Source: Callaeas wilsoni
Taxonomy: Eukaryota; Chordata; Aves; Passeriformes; Callaeidae
Direction: 5' to 3'
Length of the DNA: 64,000 nucleotides
Assembly (NCBI GenBank): GCA_013398955.1
Contig: VWPU01000914.1
Location: forward strand, 186,001 to 250,000
Below the pieces are notes generated by a model. The model had not been told where the DNA came from. It did not search any database and saw nothing but the letters and a program-made list of their open reading frames with translations. Shown piece after piece: positions 49,601 through 61,100 of this stretch (positions are counted from its first letter, which is position 1; each line of letters begins with the position of its first letter). The translations under genes and the position numbers were made by a program.

Positions 49601-51534
49601 AACAAATTTAAGGCTATATCTTTAGTAGAAAAAGATGAAAAGGCTAGGAGGGCTGAAGCACTGGGATGCCTTTGTCTGCACACCAGGTGAAAGTAGCAGA
49701 AATTTTGTAAAGACACTTTTTTAGTTAGGTTGGAACTCAGCAGTATTCTTTACTTCTCTCACTCATACATTTCTTACTCCTTCTGTTTGCAGATTCCTGA
49801 CTAAAGCCCAGTGATTGCTTCTAGCTGTTTGCCTATCTCGCATTCCAGTCCCGTGAGTTTATCGTCAGCAGGGGACTGTTTAAGGAATCAGTCTCAGGGA
49901 GGTGATGTACCCCTCAGTGTAGCTCCACCAAGCAAACTGTGATAGCACAACACTTTGAGAAATACACGTTGCCTGTGACATGGGAACAGCTCAACACAGC
50001 AGCTTTTTCTGCTGATAGAGCGGACTCAATTAAAAGTGGGGATCTACAAGGTGAGACAGTGCAGCTGAGAACTGCCCTACAGCACAAAGTCCTCTGGTCA
50101 GAGCTCACTTCAGAGGGAACTTACCTACAGCTGTGCCAAGAGAACACTGAAGTTATCATCTGAAACTCTCAAAAGACACTCCTGAAGCCTTTATATTTCT
50201 ACCTTTTTATCTAGCATAACAAGAACCTGTAGTTATAGGCTCATTATATATTTTACTGGGTCCTTTGCAATGCTCAAATCAAGAACTTTTAGATTTACAG
50301 TACAGCCACTTTTCAGCTCATTTTAGTATTAGCAGTAGTAGCTTCTGAATCTAGTCTTTGCCTTGGATACTAGAGTCCTAGGTACCTGTATTCTGCTTAC
50401 CAAAGGCAACTACTGCCTAGCATTTACAGCAGTGGTTACAAACGTAACAGTTAGGTACATTTGTTTCTTCTCAATGTAATTATTTCTAACAGCCAAATTT
50501 GAACTTTGCTTCTTTTTGCTGAAGCTTACTCACACTCCTTGTGACAAGCCATCCTGGAACAAAATGGGTAAGTGACACCTGCTGTGAAATGAGAATCTGA
50601 TCAGTCATAAAGGTTGTGAATTATGTTGAAATATACTGACTAGCCTAAAAGGTTTTTAGGGCTGCCTTTATACCTGACATCTACATGTGTAGCCTCAGTG
50701 ACATGTTGTAACAGGCCTTCAGTCTGGATATCAGAACTGGCCCCTCGTGGTGCATTGAAGGAACATCTACAGGCAGGAGAGGTTAGACATGTACACTCGC
50801 TTATTATCACCTGATATCCCAGCACAACCTGCATTAACATTTGGTTTTTCTTCTTCTACTTATTTGGTGGGTTTAGCCTCTTCCTCTTGCTCATGGCAGT
50901 TTTTTCGCTCTCCTCTTCTTCATCCTGGTGCGTGACTCATGCTGTCCTAAGAATTACATTTCTCTGCTTCATTAACCAACTTTATTCTATCTCTTTAGAT
51001 CCCTTCTCTAGAAATTTTTCTGTTCTCTACATTCTTCCCCTCTACCTGTATCTCTATCCCTGCAGTCACTGTGCAATTTTAATAGATTTTCAGAAGCAGA
51101 AGGTAAAATTTAGATATTTAGCTATTCATGCCTTTGAAAAATCTCCTCCTACACCTTCATAATTCTCCTGCTATGCAGCAGAACTCCTTCTTGCTTTTAA
51201 CTCCCCTTCCTCTCTCATCACCTCTCCTTTCCTGCCTCTGTTCTATTTATTCAGTTTTGCTTATCTAACTGAGGCCAGAGTTATGTCAGCAGATCTCTGC
51301 AGAGCCGACATGTCAGCAGAACTTCTAAGCTATGTCGTTATTCTGATAGAAACAGTTTTTGTCAGCCTCTATTACCCAGTTTCAGAAGATGGTGTAACTG
51401 CACCAGCAAACGCGCCTCCTCTTCAGCACTTGTTCTTCCTACACACGTGGTGCTAATGGGTCAGCAGTTACAGAACAGTCAGGCTGTTCAGCCACACTTG
51501 TCAGACAGTCCTTGATGCAGAGACTTTACTTTTA
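37610..51534. other. Non-coding sequence upstream of SYT1 coding region, segment F
   Basis: Inferred to be a SYT1 5'UTR intron or 5' flank. It is AT-rich and unique. It holds a 13-bp direct repeat with homeobox-type TTAATTA cores at 38826-38856, T13 at 47863-47875, GC-richer patches at about 41940-42290 and 45960-46620, and a pyrimidine-rich block at about 50860-51245. The open frames are short and match no family I recognise. Confidence 0.7.
47863..47875. repeat. Poly(T)13 tract
   Basis: Uninterrupted T run in unique sequence; no retroelement body is recognised beside it. Confidence 0.85.
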
Positions 51535-51535
51535 G

Positions 51536-51556
51536 AACAACAACAACAACAACAAC
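51536..51556. repeat. (AAC)7 microsatellite
   Basis: Seven perfect AAC units followed by GAAAAAGCAACGAA. Confidence 0.95.
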
Positions 51557-52878
51557 GAAAAAGCAACGAAGAATGGTATTTATGGTGCAGGAAGAATACC
51601 TGCTTGAATGCACGCATAGATCCTGATATACTCTGTGTCTATCTACATGGGCTAAGGAAGGGGCTTAGTTTGCAGAGTAGAACATCAACTGCTCAGCACT
51701 TCAACAGCAGCAAATAAATACATTCATTTAGCATAGTTGGAGTGAATAATAACCAATTATTCTCAGGTCTCTTTTCGTAAGTTGCAACTGCTTAGGAGGA
51801 ATGGAAATTTTAATTTTAAATGGCTCTCGTTAGAACACAGGACTGTAAAAAGATTTGTGTAAGAAGAGACATTACAATAGCATAGGAGACAATGGACTGT
51901 TTTTAGCAAGCTTGTTCATCTAATTGTGTTTTGCAGCCTAATGATGCTGTACAAAACTTAATTGACTATACTTTGAGCCCACCACTTCTAAGGGAAACTG
52001 TATATTGAGAAACGGGATCGGGGATGATTTTTAACTTCTATTAATACAGATCTCTGTAATTTTCAGGTTTATATTCCAAAAAGTTTCTTAGATTACGTTC
52101 TAAGAACACACAAAAACCTCTTTATCCTGAGACATGAGAGAGAGCGAAAGAAAATATTTTGTGTCAACAGAAATGTACTGGATGTGTCCTTTGGGAAGAG
52201 AATTGTAATGTGACCTAAACAGTCTTCTCCCACTCCCTTTGAAGCCACTTTCACAACCCTCATTCTCCTTCTCAAAGTCTCATTCCTTTGTCCACTTATA
52301 AAACTGTCAGCAGTAAAGGACTGGAAGCAACTTCCCATGACAGATTACTACACAACAAGCTGGTTAAGGACTTCTTGCACGCCTGTTTGAAGCATTTGAT
52401 TCTAAATACTGCCAGCCAATATATACTACATTGGATGAGTACTAACCTATATTATACTAGATGGAATATAGAATTAATCTAGTATAGTAAATCTCTATAA
52501 TTCTGTATAAACAGCACTTGGCCATATTCCAAGATCTAGTACATTTCTATTGCATTCTTTATATCACAAACCATGAATCACGGTTAAGCCCTGTAAACAT
52601 GGGAAAGTAATAGTCATCCAACTCATATTCATTTAATTATACTAAAATGGCTATAATGTTCAAGAAGCCAAGAAGTTAAACAACCCACTTCACTTCTTGT
52701 GTCAGAATAAGTGCTTGTTGCACCCTATAGTAACGCATTGCATGCTGCTTTGAAGTAATTTTAAGTGTCACCATCTAGTGCCTGGTATATTCAAGACTAG
52801 CCACAGTTTCTTCTCTGTTTCTGCCAATTATACCTTCCTTCGAATGACATTTTTCAATTTTTATTGCCTGGTGTGGAA

Positions 52879-52906
52879 TTTTTTGTTTGTTTGGTTTGGT
52901 TTGTTT
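52879..52906. repeat. (TTTG)n-like low-complexity repeat
   Basis: Imperfect TTTG/TTGG units at the end of an otherwise ordinary T-rich segment. Confidence 0.7.
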
Positions 52907-55661
52907 TTACTGAGTAAGACAGGGATATAAATCAGAGGAAGAAGGAAGAGTTAATGTTTGAAAATAATCTCTTCACACATTAGCCACTCAACAATAATCA
53001 CAAGTCCTTGTTTTCAATGCCCGAAGACAGTATTTTCTGAGTACATCTTAAACTGCAGATTGAAGCAAATTTGTTATGCTTTTGGTAGACCTGATTGAAA
53101 TGCTCTGCTGTTTAAAGAGAATATAAGTAGTTAAAAATGGGATTCTTATTTTATGAAGTAATCACCTTCCTTGTCTTGGAAGCAGCTATGAGAACCATAA
53201 GAATCAGATACATACTATAGTTAAAATTCAGATTTTGTAACTGAGCAGAGTTCTGGCCAGGCAAACAGTATCTGTCCAATGCAGTGAAGAACAGTTTTTA
53301 ACCAAGAAAATCCATTTGTGGTGGGAAAAAAAGGAAGCAGAATCTATTCTGACATCTTTGTAGTGCTGTATAGCTTGTAAACTGCACAGCAGTGTTTTTT
53401 TGGTGTCTTCAGTTTCCTAGCATAGAAGAGACACTTTCTGTGACATACTACATAATCACTGGAAGAGCAAACCGGTGAAAATTAATTCCACAAGCTGTAA
53501 GCATTGGACATAGTTCAAAGATCTTACAACCCTCACAAATTTAACAACCTCGAATTTTTTCCTTGAAAACAGGAAAATAACATGTAAGACTTGAAGGTAC
53601 CAGGAGAATAAGACTAAAACTGCTTTAAAATTCTACCTTTGAGTACGAAATTCTGACATTTCTATTTTTCATATCAAGATGCTTATGTTTCAAAATTACA
53701 AATAATTTTTACTCAGTAATTTTTTGGTTTTATACTAATAGCCCTAAGTAGGCCATTATTTCAGTCAAAAATACATAAATACAATAGGTTTCACAATAGA
53801 AACTGCAGTTTGTTTGGGGTTTTCTGAGAAATCAGAAAAAATATCTATAATACAAAACACTGCAAAATTTAGTAAGAATAGATTAGCAATGGGCTGTGGT
53901 ATTTAATTTACATTTTAAATTCCTAATTAAAGTCATTAATTTGTAAAGACTTTAGATTTGTACATCTGTGAGAGTTGAGAGTTAATAAAAAATTTACAAC
54001 TTTACAAAAACTCCTAGTGGATTTTCACCTGCTAACAGAGCAAGTATTTCCAGCAAAGGGTATAATACTTTTACATTTATTATATATGTATTAATAAAGC
54101 ACTTGAATGCTAAAATTTATTTATGTCAACACATAATGTTGACAAAAATTTAAAATCATGACAGCACATCAGATTTTATTATGGTTTGTGTTTCAGTGAG
54201 TTCTGATATATAAAACACAGATTATTTCAAGATACTTCACATCTTTAGTGATGTTTCACAAGAAAACCATATGCAATCATATTAAAACTATCACAAGCTA
54301 TAAGCTGTAGGCATCAAAATTGTCATTTTAGCTATGTTTTGTATTTCCCATAGCCCAAACATTAAGAAGACTGCTTAGGATTGATGCAAGATAGTTTCTC
54401 TCTCTAAAGATATATTAATAGTAGTGTTTTTATTGTCTACATTCTAGAGGTCTCATTTGATTTGATTCCTAAAATAACTTATCAGAAATCTTGATTTCTA
54501 ATTCATCTTTGAAGTTTGGATGCATTTTTCATAAGTTCTAAAAATAAGGAGTTCTGTCTTTTGCAGAGGCATGTAATGCATATGTATGAAGACACTGTGA
54601 CAAAATTTCAAGGCATTTGAAGAAATGTAAATGGAAGGGAAAACACAGTAGCAAATTATGATGCAGCATTTTAGTCTTTTACATACGGGGAATCTTCAAG
54701 TATATCAATATAATTATGGGCAGCCTAGTGACAATGGCAGAAAAAATAGGGCCATGCACGGCTGTTACAGACTGGAGACTGTTACAGGTAGAGCCTAAAA
54801 GTGAAGTACTCATTTTCTGGAGAGTAGCATCCTACTGGAAGGTGTGGATAACCTTAAACATGCTATCCAAATTACACTGAAAACAAGCAGAGGAAAGAAC
54901 ACAGCTTCTGAAAACTGCTATTATGGAGGATGACTGATCCACAGAGTTGGGCAAGCTTACTTCACAGTTTCCATTTTAAAAGAACTCAGTCTGTGTCAGA
55001 TGGGCAAGGTCCTATGAATGAGCAAATATATATATAATTTTTAGATAAAAAGTCTGGGCTGATTTCAGATGCATGTTTCCTTCTCCTCTTTACAGGTGAT
55101 GCAATCTCAGGACAGAACTAGCATCTGCCCACTTCCATTCCTCCTACTGCAGAGGGAATTCAGTACTACTGATCATGGGAAGCAGATCAATCTGCAGGGA
55201 AAATGCTAATCTAGAACTGCCTATGATGGAAAGGAGAAGGAAATTCTGAAAGGGATAACTACCAAGGGATGGAACATAGGATACAGAACTTAGTAAGTGC
55301 TAGAGGTAGTAAAATAGCCATGGAAGAAGGTGACAGACAGAGAGGTGTGATTCTTGAGTGCAATTCAGGAGAGAGAACAGGAAAGCAAAAGGAGAACAAA
55401 GTGAGAGAACACGCTAAGAGGAAAGTTAAAATATAGAAGACGGGAAAATGTAACAAAAGAGTGAGTCGCAAGTTCTATGAAAAGTCACAAGAAATAAAAT
55501 GGCAAGGAATAAATAAATAAAAATTCACAATGCTGAGGTTCTTTCATGTGGTCTAGGTATTTTAATCACCATGCTTAGAACACATTCTACAGATGCTTCA
55601 GTTTAAACAGTGAGTCTTGTTTTGATCCCTCCTATTGCACAATACTATTGAATATGCTGGC

Positions 55662-55692
55662 TTACATATTTAAATATTACATATTTAAATAG
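55662..55692. repeat. 15-bp tandem duplication, AT-rich
   Basis: TTACATATTTAAATA occurs twice head to tail. It is probably a replication-slippage product. Confidence 0.75.
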
Positions 55693-58140
55693 TGAAAGAA
55701 GGAGAAAGAGAAATAATTATTTTTACTTTTTGCCAGAAAGCACCACCCAGGCACCATCTTGCAAGCAGGAGAAGCAGAGTGAGTAGGACAGCTGTGAGGG
55801 ATGGGTAGCTTTTCCATTCCCATTCAACGCTTCTGCTCTGTCACTGTGACTGGGGAATTTTTGCTGGATTCTGCCCATTAGCTGGTATGATCCCTGGTGA
55901 CCCATTTCTGGTCTGTTCCTCCTAGCCACTAAGTAATCCTGCTCTAATCCATGCCTCTAGAAACCAGAAGATTGGCTTGTTTGGCACAAAGGTTCATTTA
56001 AAGCCATCAAAATTTATGACGCAGTTTCAAATGGGCTTTCATGTTGTATTTATAAATACAACTTATTTATGAATTCTCTTTATATAATCTTCATTCATCC
56101 TTCACAGTTGGCCATTATCACACAATGTTAAGCATTTTTTTCTGAAACCAGTTTACACCAGAGAATGAAGCACCCATGCTTGTACATGCAACACAGTTTG
56201 TCACGGAGCTGTCTGAAAATTCCGAGATACAGCAAACTGCAGTGAGCTGTCTACCACATACAATGCTGCAATGACCTTCTCTGTTTTCTCCTATAGGTCC
56301 TCTGTGAGGACCAGAAAATGTTCTGAATATAAATAATTCGACTAGGGAATCCAAATTATTTTTCAAAACAAAGAAAATAAGAATATAACCAGTTCAACAA
56401 ATAAAACCCTACCCCTATCTCCATTCTATTGTTTTTAAGTAAACCAATGTGGAAAAAAATCTCACCTGTGCCAGAAACTCACAACTTCACGTTAGCAAAC
56501 ACTAGACAACACCCTACCTTCACAGAAGAGCAATAAGAATACTGCACATTTGTATCAAAAAAGGCTTTTGCTTAGGAAAACCTCAATATAGTAGAGTATC
56601 TTGGTAAAAATGTATAAAATTATTATTTATATATGTAGAGAGATATATTTCTCTGTCAAACTTCAAAACGAATGCATCTTCAATCTCTTAAAAAAAAAGA
56701 TCCAAACATAAAAGGAACAAAATGAGCAGTAAAACCTCCAGAAATTTTCTTTGGGTGCATGGAATGTAACTGAAAATAATAAATCTCATCCTAAAGACTA
56801 CAAACACAGAATTTTGGAGCTGCCATAAATATCACATAATAATAAAAAATTACATGAGCATTTAAATAATTTAGTAATTACACAGAAAAATGTATTGCTC
56901 AGTTTAACCAGTATATTCTAGGCAAACTGCAATCACATTGTAATTGGTGCAGCCAGCCTTATACAAACCTTACTTATCCTTACTGATTTACAGGCGTTGG
57001 AGATCTTAATCCAGGATCAACAAAAGATGTTGACTGCTCACAGAAAGTGAAACCCAACACAAGACTGAGTTGCTACTTTGTAAACGTCCCTGAAACAGTA
57101 CTATCTATGACATTTTGAAAACAAAACAAAATAAAGCCGATTGAAAGCTAAAAGTTTTACGATTGCTATTATTCCACTAATCAACATGCTTACACTGAGA
57201 TGTACTGTCCAGAACATGTATTTTAAATTTTAAAAGTAATAAGATCTCAAGGGGTGAAAAAATCTTAACAATGAGTACAAAATATTTTCATAAAAATTTA
57301 CATGTCTTTTGGACGTGTTCTCATCTATAGTGACTGTGCAATAAAAACAAACCAGACAAAAAGATCTGTAGTAAAATTGAGAACTGTAAGGAGAGCATGT
57401 GAGTCTTTAAATATCTACTATGTAACAGACTTAAGGGAAAAAAATCCCACAGAAGTAGTGGAACACATGTTCTAAAATGTTAAATATTATATAAGGACTT
57501 CATACCTAGATTTTTTATGATAGATATTAGGATAAATTTAATAGAGTAAGTAATTAGACCATGGAGGGACTTTGGTCAAACTAAGAATTATTATGTTCTG
57601 ATGTAGCAGGTGGTCTGGAAAATGCTACTTCAAATCAGGAATAAAGACTACTTGGTAGGATGTCATGCAGTTTTCATATAGTGGAATGAAAATGAATCTG
57701 GCCCAGAAAGGTAAAATTTTGTGAAAGCAGAACTTGTGAATGAATTCTATTAATTGAGCTTATTCTTTTAATTAAAGATGCTGCAGAAGATGACTTGAAT
57801 AATGTCAACTATAAATACTGGATTCCATGTAATAGTCCATATCCTACTACATTATGACACCTCCTTCATAGTATTCCTTTTCCTTGTTTCCTCAAAACGA
57901 CTAAAGGTTCTTTTTATCCAAAAAGGTGATAGAAGTGGATAAATTGTGGCAAGTTCCTTAAAATTCTAACCTCCCTGTGTATTAAAGCTACAGAGTGAAG
58001 CAGTGGTTCAGAGGCCATGAATAAAGAATACAGCTCCATTTTGGAACATGAGGGAATGTACAGATTTGCTGCAAAGTTGTTGCTGTTCCAGAAGTGAATT
58101 TTGGATATCTGATGTACAAAAAAAGGACAGAGAATAAGTG

Positions 58141-58194
58141 ATTAATAATAATTAATCATTATTAATAATTATAATAATTAATAATTATAATAAG
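58141..58194. repeat. AT-rich low-complexity (TAA/TTA) repeat
   Basis: About 54 bases made almost only of TAA, TTA and AAT words with one C and one G. Parts are self-complementary. Confidence 0.85.
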
Positions 58195-61100
58195 TAAACA
58201 GTGATTTAGTGCTTTAATGCAGTCAAGATTTTTTTGGGTGAAAGGCACAATCTCTTTCTATGAAGCTATCAAGTTCCACACGATCAGTAGGATTTTGCCT
58301 CAGAAATGATACTATTTTAGCACACACAGAAGTGACACCAGTAAAAGTGACACCACCCCACTTAAGTACATACTGAAGTAGGCTGTCTGCTTTAATGAGA
58401 CTTTGATTTAAAATTTAATTGTCTCAAAAGAGATGAGCACACTGATTTGCTTTACTGGGCAGAGTGGCTATTCACTATTAGAGAGAATATTCTCTGTTAT
58501 TAACCTGGAGGATGCTGCTATTTTATATGTAATCCACTTTGCTCAGTGAGGAATTTTTAGCAAGAAATTTGGCATTTATTCCAAATGTAAATTTATCGGC
58601 ATATTGCATTGAAGCAATAGATTTGTTAATATAAACACAGGAAAAAACATCTTAAGTGGTTATATGCAACTATCATAAAGCATCACACCATTGATTATGT
58701 CTTCATATTGAGATAACAAAAAAAGCTGAGTCTCACCTCTGAGACGAAAACAATCAGCTTTATAACTCACTTGGGTACAACTCATTGAAACAATGAATGG
58801 GGATGAGAAAGGGCAATTCTTTTACTGTTCTAAATGACATTCAGCATATAAAGTATCTTTAGCAAACCAGCATCGCCCTGGATTTTCAGAGATTCTGAGA
58901 AGATACAAACCTCTCTGAAGACAATGGAAGAGAAGGTACTCAGCAATTTTGAAAATCAGGTTATTGAAAGGTTTTCCTAACATCAGATTATTTTAGCTTT
59001 CTTGCTGCAGAACAAACTGAAGACAAATAAATCCTGATTTCTGAAGAACCAGGTTTAACTTCTCAAATTCAGCTTCTATTTAATCAAAGAGGTGTACATA
59101 ATGTTCTGATCATTTTTAATGCTACCAGTTCTGCAAGCTTCTTTTGAGGCTATCTCAGTGGCTGTGTTATTTTAGTCAGTAGATGGCATTAGCTGCCTCA
59201 GTGTTAGTTACGCTGTGTGATTTATCAAGAAGTGGGTCAGCTACAGCCCGTGGCTCTGTGTATGTTCCCAGCAGGCCGAGGAAAAAAAAAAAGATTTTGT
59301 TTTCTTCTGTTAATTACTCTTGCTATATTTTAGTTGTTTCACTGGACAACATAATTGGACAATAAGGAGCAGATTCAACAGCAGGTACGTATTTTCAGAC
59401 ACTCTAAGAAATAGGTAGGATAGCACAGGCGTTTCTGTTCAGACAGCAAATCGGGATTACAGGGGGTTGGCTCTGAGGATAGAAAACTGTTCAAAGCCAT
59501 GAGGGGAAAGACAGCTGACACAGCTCTAACGCTCTTTCAACCCCTCTGCTCTACCAGACTCCTCCCAGCTCCTTCTACTAATGAAGAGAGGAACATGTTA
59601 CGTGTCATGCAAATTCATCAGCATGATTTATATTTTGCAGGTATTTTTACATTGAGCAGTTCTTAAAAAGGATGTATTTCAGTAATTTTTATGATAAAAC
59701 TTAGGCTGTAAAAATAAACACACGTATCTACACTACAGACAAAAGCTTAATCCTGTATTATTCAAATATCTAATGCGAATGTTCAAATATTGCTCTGAAG
59801 TGATTCCAACCCAAACCCTGCAGTTAAACACCATGAAGTGTGTTTGTACGTGTTCGAGACCACAATCTGAAAGTGCCTAGTGTTGAGCGGGAAGCAGTTC
59901 TCCCCTTACGTAAAAATAATTTAAGCTGATTTTTTTCCCCTTCCATAACAGGATGAATTTAACAAACTTCAAAGTCCTTTTTTGCAAAATTTGAAATGCT
60001 TCCACTCCCTGCTTCCACAGCCAGTGATTAGAACATGCACCGGGGAAGGTGCAAGATGCTGAAAGACCTGTCAGCACATTTGCCACAGCCCCGTGTAACG
60101 CCCTGGCCACTGTGCTGGGGCTCGGGCTGCTCTGCAGTCTGGAAACCCCTTACTGCTTCCCCAGCCCTCGCAAAGCAGTGCGTACATTCCCACTGACTGT
60201 TTTCAATCGGCACATACTAGCCGCAGAACGGAAAGAATATCTGCTTTTTGTGAGAAGGGGTTGGAAGTTTGGAGGGCATGAGGAAAGATAAAAGGGTAGA
60301 TAACTGGCTTTCACTCTGTTGTAGGACAATGAAAATATTTTCAGGCACATCTCTTGCCTTTTTTTTTGATATTTGATTTTCTTACACGGATTTCATGGGT
60401 TTTCACACTTGTATTTTAAAGGCAACAACTTACAGTATTTCTCATTTTTAGTTAGTGTTTCCTCTTGAAATGTCAGGTGTTTATTTTGGATGTATACCAA
60501 AACTAAAGCAAACTTTCAACAATAAATGTAAAGATTTTTCTGAGAAATACACGTTTTTAATTCACACTGAATTTGCATACTATGTTTACCATTTTATGGC
60601 AAGAATAGCTTTATCTCAGAAGTACAGCTCTATTCTTTATCTTACTTGCCAACTCTGATTATTGATATATATGGCAGGTGAAATATTAAATAGTCAAATG
60701 CTCCAGGAAATCAAGAAATGACTGCACCAGTACCTTTAGTCCAATTACACTCAATCAGAGGCTCAGGAAAATTTGGCCTCATTACTCCATATTCTAATAT
60801 ATCGACCCAAATGCTGAGCCAAACCAAGCTAGACTTTTTCTCAAACTGGCATTGTATCTAAGTGCAATGAGTAAGTTATAAACAAATACTGAATGTTCCC
60901 TTTTCTTAAAACTCTACATTAGCAGGATTATCCTCTTCAAACCCTCTAGACACAAATGTTTGGAGGTCCCTTACCTAACTATTCAAAGTCTTCTCTTGCT
61001 GTAGGGGGAGTGAAATAATAGCATGTCTGGCAGCAAGGAAATATTAACTCAGGTTTGTATGTGGGCAACTGAAAGACATAAAAATTAAAGGAATTCTTCA

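Noticed and set aside
49711..49760. TTAGGTTGGAACTC as a possible CR1 end in reverse
   Set aside because: Only a short word matches. The neighbouring CR1 hallmarks and terminal octamers are absent.
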